A stretch of 64,000 nt of DNA, taken from positions 248,001-312,000 of the forward strand of contig MU405222.1 in NCBI GenBank assembly GCA_022836615.1, written 5' to 3'. Under the pieces are notes generated by a model. It ran no database searches and had not been told where the DNA came from. It worked only from the letters and a program-made list of their open reading frames with translations. How positions within the stretch are numbered: the first letter of the stretch is position 1; each line of letters begins with the position of its first letter. The translations under genes and the position numbers were made by a program. Origin of the DNA: Annulohypoxylon bovei var. microspora (taxonomy: Eukaryota; Ascomycota; Sordariomycetes; Xylariales; Hypoxylaceae). Below are positions 1 through 10,712 of the stretch, one piece after another.

Positions 1-217
1 GTTCTAACAACCTTCGCTGCTCCTGTTGTAACTCATAATCATGGTATACCCTAATGGCAGCCTCGCGAACGCGCTCGTGTTCAGCTTGTGCCGCAGCAAG
101 TGCATCCTGATGGCTTAGAGGCGAATTGCGACTTTCGGTGAGGAGGCTGGATGTGCTCCGGCGGTCAGGACTTGACCATTGACGCGACCTCCGAGGCGCG
201 GGGGAAGAATCAGTCAT
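1..217 (-). CDS. Partial N-terminus, Gle1-like mRNA export factor (tentative)
   Basis: This is the first 72 codons of a minus-strand gene that continues past the left edge. The ATG at 217-215 opens a frame with no stop up to base 1. The visible protein starts with a Ser/Pro/Arg-rich stretch (MTDSSPAPRRSRQW) and then becomes a charged Ala/Glu/Arg helix (QAEHERVREAAIRVYHDYEL), likely the start of a coiled coil. Fungal Gle1 nucleoporins, which activate the DEAD-box protein Dbp5 at the cytoplasmic face of the pore, begin in a similar way with an AEHERVRE-type helix. That resemblance is from memory and rests on a short segment, so the name is provisional; another coiled-coil protein is possible. 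It shares its upstream region with SSD1, which reads the other way. Confidence 0.5.
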   Translation of the reverse strand, partial: MTDSSPAPRRSRQWSSPDRRSTSSLLTESRNSPLSHQDALAAAQAEHERVREAAIRVYHDYELQQEQRRLLE

Positions 218-2548
218 TGTATTCAGCAAGCTTATACAATTACTGCATTGTGAACCATGTAAATCAAGAAGACTGTGAAGTGAAAGAATAACGAAGGTGT
301 TGTACCAGGAATTAGCAACGCTATTTCGATTATTGCTGAAGTGGTGAGATTACTTATGTAGTAAGTAAGTAGTAGGTAATTGTAAGTGAGCGTATTTGTT
401 TGTTTGTTTGTGGACGTAATAGCACAAGACCTTAGTACGAACCAAGAACAAAGTCGAGGATAGTTGATCAAAGGGCGTCGTGAATGGATAATGAACTTGA
501 TCAAATCAATTCAAGTTATCGATAGGAAGCTGGAAAAAGAGACCTGCAGTGACCCGACTGGACCTGCCGGGACAATGCGTCTTGGAAAAAGAGATTGGCC
601 GAGATAGCTTTGTTTTAGTGGACCGTTACCACTGCGGCGGGGCGGGAAGTGTGGCGTCCTGGGCGTCTAGATCCTAAAAGGTTAGTGGCTGGTGACGTAG
701 CTGTGAGGCAACGCGTGTAAGTTAGACGATTGCTTCAATTGCTTCGGGTGTTGAGAACAGATAATAAGTATAAGTTCCTAAATAAATTGGACGACTTCTG
801 ATCTATGTACATGATGCTGTGATAGGTATATGTTGAAACATTCTTTAGAATTGGTTATTTATAAAGCTATAAAATGGTAAAAATCTTCATACCTAATGTT
901 TGGCGTAAATCTGTGTGAATATGTTAATATCATGTTATTCGGTTGTCTCTCGTGCTTGTGGTACCTAGTAGGTAGTGGTAGCTTAAGTGTTTGTTAACAT
1001 CCATTTATAACATACCAGAATCGACCAATGTTTGGTGATAACGACAACAAAGGAATGATTTTCTGTTGTTAGACAGTTTCTTTTCCCTGCCCAGATATTT
1101 GGTGTAGCTAGGTATGTAACTCCTAGGTATCCACATTGGACATCCCAACCGTAGAATCTAGGTATGTACATACCTTCGGCCTTTATGCACGGCGTCATAT
1201 TTAGTGCCTACATATATCCATATACTCACCTAGCAGCCTAGATAGATAGGCAATCCTAGTTAACAGTGAACGGGTGACCATAAGAGCTGTTGTGGAGTTT
1301 CAATGTCATCCCGTCGTCAGACTTGTGTTTGTGAGAGCTCAGCGTCGTCTTAGTATACTAATAAGTGGAGGTTATCTACCTAGGTGCTAGGTAGGTATTA
1401 TTTAGATTTATGGCAATATGCATCTAATTAATTTAAGTTCACTTGTGCTTGGGGTTTCCCTGTTATCAGTTCTATCAAACCAACCTACCCAGCCTACCTT
1501 CCCAGGTATACCAACATCAAGATAAATATGTAGTAAATAATTATTGACTAGTTCAATGTTAAACGTGCGAAGCTTGCCGTGGCCCCTCCATGAACCCTAA
1601 CTTCTTGTTTCTGGCTTACTATAGGTACCGTATATCCACTCCAAGGGTGAACGCAATCGGAACAAGTGGGAAGGTATGTATGGGAATCCGATAATCATTA
1701 GTTACCTAATTCGTGGTTGAAGGAAGACTCTAGCTGTCTGGGCAAGGACACTGCCGCCCCCGATACTACTGTCTTTATTTATGGCAATTCGTTTCGAACA
1801 AACTCGTTTGTTGTTACCTTCTTTATAGCCCCGTGCATTGAAACTAAAGTAACTACCACTGAGATTTGATGTTTCCTCAGCTAAGATTCTGTCTTCCCTA
1901 AACCGCATGCACCCAAAAAGCTCATTGGAAGCTTAAAGGCCACCTATTGACATGTTTTATGTAATCCATACAATTTTGTGCATCAAATACCTAAATAGAT
2001 ACCTAAGTACCTAAATATGGCACTGCATGTACCTACTGTACGAAAGTCTGGTAGCCATTACTCCGACATTCGTCACAGATCTTACGGATGTAGATTCGCA
2101 CATAAAATGGTATGGAGAGGTACTTAAATGTATACGTATTCATCCTAGCACTTAGGTCCAGACTCCAGACGCCTTCAATGTTCATAGACTACCGGTACCA
2201 TAGTATCAATGTACATAGTTGCAGCCCAGCGACGGTAGGTAAAACACTGCGTCGTAAGGAACAGAGCTTAGAGCTCGAGCACGGGCAGCTTGGGTTACAA
2301 CCTTTAATGGTGCTAGTGCTACCTTATGTACCTGCTAAGCCTGCTAAACCTGCTAAAGGTCTAGCACTACCCTGGCACTAGCTGTCGTAAACTCTCAGGT
2401 GCTAGAAACACAACCGGGGCATGCCTACCGTCTTCGTACAGTACTTTCGTACCTCTTACCACATTATGAGAATTGTGACCAATCAGAAGGACCCCAGTCT
2501 AGTCAAAAGCCTGACCCACCTAGGCCCCGCCAAGCCCTTTGCCCCATG
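218..2548. other. Non-coding region between Gle1-like gene and SSD1
   Basis: I see no convincing coding exon here. The stretch is AT-rich and studded with variants of a CCTAGGTA/TAGGTACCTA motif (for example at 1122-1129 and 1378-1385) that recurs in other intergenic regions of the window. A triple 9-bp repeat based on CCTGCTAAR lies at about 2331-2359. It presumably holds the divergent promoters of the two flanking genes. Confidence 0.6.
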
Positions 2549-3076
2549 TTGCCCGTCCTCGCTTTGGGTGTGAACCGTGCTTTGAAGGTCCTGACCTCAC
2601 AATCCTCTTCCCCGTACCCGTTATCCAAGGTGGCCATTGAAAGTGATCTTCCCAAGAAACCTCCAAAGCTTCCCATACTTCCGTCTTCATCACCACAACC
2701 TCTTCGCCTTGTCTCTCCTCTCCCTTATCTTTTCCATCACATCATTCACCCTCTCTCAGCACATTTTGTCACATTCCTTCTCTTGGGATTCACACATACA
2801 CAGCAAGCATCGCAGCCTCGTTCAATCCTCTCATTTACCCTCCTTTTGTTAGTCGCAAAAGTCCACGCAATCACCATACCAAAAAAATCCAACTACAAAG
2901 TTTTTGTCAACCCACAAGCATCACCAGCATCTAGAGCATCTCAAAGCTTCAATCAACAACCACTGGCTATCGCCTAAAGAATTCATCCAATTATTCCATC
3001 ATCCCATCATCTTGTCAACTCTTTTTGGCTTTGTTCGCACCCGACGTGCAACTTACCTGCTAAACCGTAGCCCGAT
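2549..3076 (+). promoter_or_regulatory. Pyrimidine-rich, AUG-free leader/core promoter of SSD1
   Basis: There is no ATG in any frame on the plus strand between the one at 2546 and the SSD1 start at 3077. The segment from about 2640 is rich in C and T (runs such as CCTCTCTCAGCAC), typical of core promoters and transcribed leaders of fungal genes. The transcription start is not visible. If transcription begins near 2640, the leader is some 400 nt with no upstream start codon. Confidence 0.5.
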
Positions 3077-6000
3077 ATGGAGCAACAACCACCTGCTCCT
3101 CAAACGGGGGGCGTTCCCGGACCTACAGGCCGTCGCCTTCACATTGCCCATCGTAGGAGTCCGTCTGAACTTACCCCGCTGATGAGCATGTTCGCAACCC
3201 CTGGAAGTAAGTCGGAATCCCCTTATCACCAGCAGCTCCCTTTATTGCTACTGTCTGTTACCGGATCGCTTGTCTTGTCTTGTCTTTTTTAAAGCTAACC
3301 ATCTTTGCTTTGTCTTTAGTGGAGCAACTTGCTATTCAGCAGCAGATCGAGTTGTTGCAGCAGCAGCAACAGCAGATACAAGCTACACATCAATATATGA
3401 ATATGGGAATGATGCCGCCGGGTCAAATGGGTTCCGGCGGTTCCTTCAACCCCCTACAGCCAACTATGGCCAATATGTCACCACAGACGGCTTTCCAATT
3501 CCCCAATCAGCTTCCACAGCAGCAAAATGTTCCCATGGGACCGCCGAGTCAGCCCATGTCACACCGCCGTAACCAGTCGGCTCTCCCCAACATGGGAATG
3601 GGACCACCGCCGGCTCCTTCTACTGGAGCCTCCGGGTCCGCCTTTGGGCAATTTGATAACTCGTCTGGTCAGCAGAATCGGGAGAACGCACCTCGAGGAG
3701 GGCGAGGTGGCGGCTCCGGTCACCAGCGAAGACATTCTTTAGCCTTGGCTGATGCCAAAAAAGCAGCTGAGATTGCTCAGCAGAAACGGACAACTTCGGG
3801 TTTCCAGTTCCCGGCTGCGGGACCTCCCGAGAGCTCCCCTCCCGAGGAACCCAAACTCATTTCCGCGGATACCCCTATAGCACAGGGCTCATCCGTTCGC
3901 GGCGGACGCGGGGCGCATGGACGAAGCCAGAGCATGGCAATCGGCCGAGGAGGTGCTCGTGGCGGAGCCATGCACCTCAATACCAACGATGCCGGTGACT
4001 TCGGTCGCCGTGGCAGCGCCGCAGGCGGCCATGCTCGAACCTCTTCTCGCAATTTCGAGGGCAATTGGCGTAACCAGCAGGGCCAAAATCAGGGTCAGGA
4101 CCAGGGTGGTCAAGGTCAGCAAGGTTTCCAGCCTGGTCATCGCAACCGCGGCTCGGTGAGCCAGCAGTCTGTCTCGAATATCGGAGCTTTCCAGTATCCC
4201 AACCAGGCTCAGCTTATGCAGTTCAACGGCCAAATGCCAATAATGCAGATGTACCCTGGTCAGCAGTTAAACCCTATGCAAATGAACCAGCTCCAAGCTC
4301 TTCAGGCTGCTCAGATGAATGGCCAGCATCTTGTTGGCCTTCAAGGGAGCCAACATGCGCCACAGCTCGGTGGCCAACAGTCGCAGCAGCAACAGAGAAA
4401 AACGCTCTTTACCCCTTACCTTCCCCAGGCTACCTTACCTGCGTTGCTCGGTGACGGGCAGCTCGTATCTGGTATTCTCCGAGTAAACAAAAAGAACCGT
4501 AGTGATGCGTACGTAACTACTTCGGATGGTCTGTTAGACGCAGACATTTTTATTTGCGGTAGCAAAGACCGTAACCGAGCTCTCGAGGGCGACCTTGTTG
4601 CGGTTGAGCTTCTCGATGTGGATGAAGTATGGTCACAAAAGCGTGAGAAGGAAGAGAAGAAGAAGAGGAAGGACATCACTGACACACGGTCCGGGTCCAC
4701 TAACGGCAATGCTCAATCCCACTCTGGCAACGGAGAGGAGGCGACCAACGGCGAAGGAGGCATCCGCAGACGTGGTAGTCTTCGACAGCGACCTACACAG
4801 AAGAAGAACGATGACGTGGAAGTAGAAGGACAAAGCCTTCTTCTCGTTGAAGAAGAAGAGATTAACGACGAGTCGAAGCCTCTCTATGCCGGCCATATTG
4901 TGGCTGTTATTGAACGTGTTGCTGGTCAGATGTTTTCGGGTACGCTTGGCTTATTACGCCCCAGCAGCCAGGCGACCAAAGAGAAGCAGGAAGCTGAACG
5001 GGCTGCTCGCGATGGCGGCCGATCTCACGACAGTCGCCAGCAAGACAAGCCTAAGATTGTCTGGTTTAAACCTACCGATAAGCGTGTCCCCCTCATTGCC
5101 ATTCCCACCGAACAGGCACCACGTGACTTCGTGGAGAAGCATAAAGATTATGCTGATCGCATATTTGTTGCTTGTATTAAGCGCTGGCCTATTACGTCTC
5201 TACACCCCTTCGGTACCCTCGTCGAGCAACTCGGCAAGATGGGTGATTTGAAGGTGGAGACTGATGCTCTTTTGCGTGATAACAACTTCTCATCCGACGA
5301 GTTCTCGGAAGCTGTACTACGAAGCGTTGGCCTCCAGGATTGGTCTATCGCCAAGGAGGATGAGGCTTCTATTAGTGCTCGCCGAGACTTCCGCGACGAG
5401 AAGACATTCACCCTTGACCTTGCCGGCACTGGGGAGCTCGGCAATGCTGTCCATGTCAAGACTGAGTCTGATGGAAAGATCGAGATCGGTATTCACGTAT
5501 CGGATGTCACTCACTTTGTCAAGCCCAACTCGCTTGTTGACCGTGAAGCGAAGAAGCGCGGTACTGCCGTTCACCTTGTAAATCGGACATGTGCTTTGCT
5601 TCCTCCTAGGATTGCTTCTGAGCTATGTACTCTGACTCCAAACGAAGATCGGCTTACGGTTAGCGTTGTTTTCCGTGTTAACCCACACACCGGTGTGGTT
5701 GCGGAGGGTGACACTTGGATCGGCAAGAGTATCGTCAAGAGCAACGCTACACTGACTCTGAAGGAACTTGACGATGCTTTATCTAACCAAGCCGGCTTCA
5801 GCCATGCCGCTGTTCAGGTGAAAGATGTCCAAATTCTCAATGTAAGTTCTTATCCAACTCCACCAAAGAGGAATTTTTTCTAATAGTTATCAAAAGGCCG
5901 TCGCGCAGAAATTCCGAGAGGCACGCTTAGGCTCCGAGGGTGAGCCGATGGCTCCCCTTCGGTTGCTCCATCAACTAGATGATGAGAACATTCCTATTCA

Positions 6001-7337
6001 ACACAACATTTTTGATGCTACGTCAGGTACTGAGCTAGTCGAGGAGATTTTGCACAAAGTTAACTCATCTGTCGCTCACAAGCTTGCTCAGGGTCTCTCT
6101 GAGAAGGCATTGCTCAGGCGCGAATCAGCGCCAAATGCTCGCAGGTTGCAGACCTTTGCTGACCGTATGCGGGCGCTTGGGTACGATATCGATACCACCA
6201 GCAGTGGTACGCTCCAGAACAGCCTTTTCAAGGTTGACGATCCCGAAATCCGCAAAGGCATGGAGACCCTACTATTGAAGAGCATGCAACACGCCAAGTA
6301 CTTTATCACAGGCAAGACTAACAAGCTACTTTGGCCTCATTATGCTCTAAATTTACCTCTTTACACCCACTTCACAGCTCCCACGAGGCGTTATGCTGAC
6401 GTCATTGTCCACCGCCAGTTGGAGGCTGTTATCTCGGAAGGCAAGATTGAATACAATGATGATATTGAGAATCTAGTGAAGACGATTGAATCTTGTAACA
6501 CCAAGAAGGAATCGGCCCAGAACGCTCAGGAACAAAGCATTCACATTGAGTCGTGCAGAATCATGGATAAGAAACGCCAGGAAGTTAATGGCGACCTAAT
6601 CAGCGAAGGAATTGTTATTTGCGTGTACGAATCTGCCTTTGATGTTCTAATTCCCGAATGGGGTTTCGAGAAGCGTGTACACTGTGACCAGTTGCCGCTT
6701 AAGAAGGCCGAGTTCAGAAAGGAGAAGAGAGTCTTAGAGCTTTACTGGGAGAAGGGAGTTCCCAGTTCAGCTTACGTACCGGAAGATGAAAGACCCAAGG
6801 CGGGTTCGCAGCGAATTTCGAATGCGATGGCAGCCGCCCGACAGGCAGAGGAGGCTGAGAGGATCAAGAAGGAACGAGAGGAAGCTACACGGAAACAAAC
6901 AAAGACGGATACTATATCGACAGATGATGTTGAAGCATTATTCGATGACGATGATGACAACGCCTCCGATATCACGGAGGCTATGGCCGGTGCCTCACTA
7001 GCCGAGCGCCCTACCCAGAGCGTTCCGGGATCGCCAACCCGATCCTCATCAAACCCGGGTGTTCTTCACCGGACTAGATCAGATTCGAAGGTGCCTATGG
7101 CGGAAGCTGTAGAAACCCGTCTGACGAATAAGGAGAAGTACCTCAAGCTATTTGCTCTGAGAGAGGAAGGCGGTGACTACATTCAAGACGTAACAGAAAT
7201 GACTAGAGTACCTGTGATCCTCAAGACGGATCTCAGCAAGAGCCCACCGTAAGTAAACCCAAGTTTTGGCGCAGATCACATGACTAACGGGATATAGTTG
7301 CTTGACGATCCGCTCGCTTAACCCATACGCACTCTAA
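3077..7337 (+). CDS. SSD1: Ssd1-family RNA-binding translational regulator
   Basis: Exons are 3077-3206, 3320-5841, 5897-7248 and 7298-7337, giving 1,347 residues, close to the usual Ssd1 length. Residues 1 to about 400 are low complexity with poly-Q, RGG-like and Gly/Gln-rich stretches. Cold-shock-type OB folds start near residue 408 (LPQATLPALLGDG), followed by an RNB domain (VHVSDVTHFV-type core near 760; YTHFTAPTRRYADVIVHR later). The aspartate cluster that binds catalytic Mg in active RNase II/Dis3 enzymes is replaced by LDLAGTGELGNAVHV, so this is a pseudo-nuclease, as known for Ssd1. Five HxRxxS motifs (H25, H125, H178, H243, H281) match the consensus of the NDR kinase Cbk1, which in yeast controls Ssd1 repression of cell-wall mRNAs. 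The last exon is only 40 nt and encodes the family's conserved end, CLTIRSLNPYAL. The 5897 acceptor was chosen because the earlier AG at 5886 breaks phase. Confidence 0.93.
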
Positions 7338-9672
7338 GTGCCACAGTGGGAATATGCTTTGCTTTTGCTTGACGAATTTTGGGCAGGCGGGGCAATAGAG
7401 CGGCGGCGCGTTTAGCACGCGTTGTTTAAATCATGGGATGTAGAGTTCATGAAGTATGGAGGAGCGGAAAATAGGGTAGATTGTCAGGCCGCCCTCGGCC
7501 GGAACCCCAAGGAGTGCATCTCTTACCGTGTTGATAAAAGTGTTTTATTGGACAGGCAGATAGAACTAGGTAACTGCCGAAATCAACAGAAATATACGAG
7601 ATCGCCCAAGTTAAATCATTTATCTTGTATAGTTGAATAGGTAGTATCTGGTGATATTTCGAACAAGTTTATCCGAACAAAATCTCATAAAACGATGGTG
7701 ACAATTTGATACCTATTCACAGCACAGCTCACGTGTACAAGTCATTATTGAAAATCTTATCCAACAAGGAAGATCAGCTTTCAAGGATACTTGATGGAAA
7801 TATTTATATTCCTAGGGCATAGTTCTTATGTACTATGTAGTTTCCCATTCGAATGTATGTACGTATGTACAGACCTGCAGCAGGCCTCTGGTTATGCGAG
7901 CATAATGCATGGAGCAATGGCAGGGTGTCAGACAGATCCGGTTAGATGGGATTCCCGGATGTGTAACCTACCACGGCTGCCGTTGTTTTATGTACGTGGC
8001 TTTCCCGAACTTCCTGTCCCGTTGCGGTCCGTCTCTTTCCTCCCACTCGCTCCGCTTGGATCCGAATTTCAGTATTAATGGAACACATGAATAGAGTTGA
8101 AGAGCCAGTCTAGCGACAAAGTGCCTCGTATACGATAGATCTACGATGCGACCAGGGACTCAATAACCCGTGTGGCGATCCAATCTTTCTCCCATCTTGT
8201 TACCAAGTATTTCGTCTATTATGCTCGCCAAGCCGTAGTTGAGGTTAACTGAGAATTTAGCGGCGCTGAGAAACGCGCGATACAACTTTTACCATTCCTG
8301 TCATTTCAATCCCGTCTCCGCCAATGGTAACCCTGGTTTAAGGGTCTACCAGGCCCCTGGATACTACTGTACTTTGCAAACCTAGGTGCGTAGCGCAGAT
8401 GCCAAAATCTTTCCTGCCTCAATTTGTGACGGAGCAACTCAATGAGAGTAAATTTATGTGTTATAATATGTAGACGACGGCCAAATAAGATTGGCTTATT
8501 ACTGAATTAATATTGTCTATCTAGGTATGAAGTATATACAATGTCTCTACGGCATCGATGAAGCTTCAGATTAGCCTAAGCACGATGCTCTGTTACCAAA
8601 TCTAGCAGGATCTGGGAGTAGATCCAACTTCATCCGCCAAGCCGTGTCACAACACTGCGACAATGCGTCATGAAGCTTAAAGCCTACCCTTAGGGGACTT
8701 GTGTCATTAATAAATAACTGCTTGCGAACGTGGCAATGGACGAATTAATCGGGATAGCTGGGTCTCCAGTTTCAGAGCTCGGCTCGCTGATCGTCCGCTC
8801 TCTGAAACGACATCTGAGGCGGACGGGGCTCTAAGATCCCGTGCGCGTCAGCTAGCTTCTCCTCTAAGGAGTCAAAAACAACCCCTGGTCGTCCCCTGGT
8901 CGTCCCCTCAACGGGCTCTTGGCTGCGACCCTCCTTAAGCGAAAGAACAGTGATCCGAGCCCGGACCTGACAAGGCTATCTTCATCTTAACTTTAAGCTA
9001 TGAGCTTGATCTACGATGCCGGTTCTTATTGGACCGAATGAAGCTTACCTTCACCTTCGTTTCGTTTCGTCCTCCTCTCTAAGGCTAGTCTGCTTCCCGT
9101 CTACATGGGACCCTGTATCTGATTGCTCCCGCACACCATGGAATCTAGATTGCCCGGGAGTATTAGGTACAGTACCCCTTGATTCTCGGAGTCGGAAGCT
9201 CGTGGGAGGGTAATGGCAAGTAAAAATGCCATCCCTAATATCAAGGAGCCTCGAGGGGCCGGTGCTAAGGATCGCCCTGTCTATTGCCGGCCTACCTTCT
9301 TTCCGTGACCCGCTCTGGCTATCACATCAAATCCTACCTGTTGGCGGTTGGTTTTAATGAAGCGCTGTTTCCCACCCATCTGGTTTGATTTCTCCTTTCC
9401 CTCCTCATCCCGTACATTTCGTGTCCAACTCCGAACTTATAGCGCTGGTCTGCTTCCCTGTGGGATCAACGTCTTTCACTCTCCTTTCCAATTTGTAATT
9501 CTTGTAATACCCCGGTGGGATTTTTATAGAACAGCCAAGCTAGTCTTGCTTTCATTCACTTCAACGAACACTCTTTTTTACGAATTTTCAACGCTATCGC
9601 TATTTGGGCCGATTACTTAAAACGAAACGGAGACGAAGACGATTATAACATAACCGACACTAATAAGACAAG
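7338..9672. other. Non-coding region between SSD1 and rds1-like gene
   Basis: No supported gene. The left part is the SSD1 3' region and the right part is the promoter and leader of the ferritin-like gene. CCTAGGT-type motifs occur at about 8380 and 8520. A 12-bp tandem duplication of CCCCTGGTCGTC lies at about 8882-8906. Short open frames here have no composition or splice pattern of real exons. Confidence 0.55.
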
Positions 9673-10712
9673 ATGCCTTCAATCATGAAGACCGTAGGAA
9701 TTGTGGCAGGATTGGCGGCCGTTGCCAGCGCTCTACCAGCTTACCCCAAGTTGACGACGAGACAAAACCACATCTACAACCTCGCCAAGCGACAAAACGC
9801 CGCCGCCGCCGCCCTCGGCTTACAAGACGTCGATATCCTACAGTTGTATGTTCACACTAGCATCTAACATATTATACATGTATACCTAGACAAGCAGATC
9901 ACTAACTAGTCTACAGCGCCTTGACCCTGGAATGGCTTGAGGCTACCTTCTACCAACAAGGCTTTGCTCAGTTTGGAGATGACCAATTCAAGGCTCTCGG
10001 CCTGAACGATCTTCAGCTCGCCGATCTTAAGGGCATCGGCTCCAGCGAGCAGTCCCACGTTGGTCTGTTGCAGAGTGCTATCGCACAGGCTGGTGTCCAA
10101 CCTGTTCAGCCTTGCCAGTACAACTTCGGCTTTACTGACGCTGCGGGTATGGTTGCGACTGCATCCATCCTTGAGAGCGTTGGTATCTCCGCCTACTTGG
10201 GTGCCGCCCCTCTTGTTTCCGACACCAAGATTCTTAGCACTGCTGCTTCTATCCTTACCATTGAGGCTAGGCACCAGTCCTTCATCCGCATCGCCTCGGG
10301 AGTTGCCGCCTCTCCTTCTCCCTTCGACACTCCCCTGGGACCCAAGGCAGTCTTCTCTCTCGCTGCCCCATTCATCCAGTCCTGCCCTGGTGGTTCCAAC
10401 TTGATCCTGACTGCCTTCCCGACCCTGACAATGACCAGCCCTGCTCCGGTAGCCGGCGTCATGGCTCTGGCACAGGGAACCATGTTGAACCTCCAAAGCG
10501 ATGCTGCGTCTGGAGCCACTTTCTGTGGTTTCACCAACTCCGCCGCACCTGGTGGCACTGCCTTCTCTGCCTTCGACCCTGCTCAAGGTTGCGCCCTTCC
10601 CCCCAACCTAGCTGGCACCGTCTATGTCACCCTCACCAGCGCCGGCCCCGCCGACGGTGTTCTGACAGATGACATCACGCTAGCCGGACCCATGGTCATG
10701 AACCTCAGCTAA
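9673..10712 (+). CDS. Secreted ferritin-like protein, Rds1 stress-response type
   Basis: Exons are 9673-9845 and 9917-10712, encoding 322 residues; the split codon makes the join read ILQFALTLEWLEATFY. The N-terminus is a signal peptide (MKTVGIVAGLAAVASALPA), so the protein should enter the secretory pathway. A second in-frame ATG at 9685 would remove four residues and give a more usual signal sequence. The LEWLEATFYQQG and IEARHQSFIRI segments carry the ExxE/ExxH spacing of the ferritin-like diiron fold in the Ferritin_2 family, which includes fission yeast Rds1 and plant desiccation-related PCC13-62. In that family the proteins are stress or nutrient induced; enzymatic activity is not established. 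The second half is Ala/Pro/Gly-rich, as usual. Gene boundaries are good; biochemical role is unknown. Confidence 0.85.

Noticed and set aside
2399..2977. 192-codon plus-strand open frame upstream of SSD1
   Set aside because: It has no ATG start, overlaps the C/T-rich leader, and its Pro/Ser/Leu-rich product is what pyrimidine-rich non-coding DNA gives.
9906..10586. Long minus-strand frame opposite the ferritin-like gene
   Set aside because: It mirrors the real exon on the other strand, lacks splice logic and known domains, and the sense strand has a clear signal peptide and family match.
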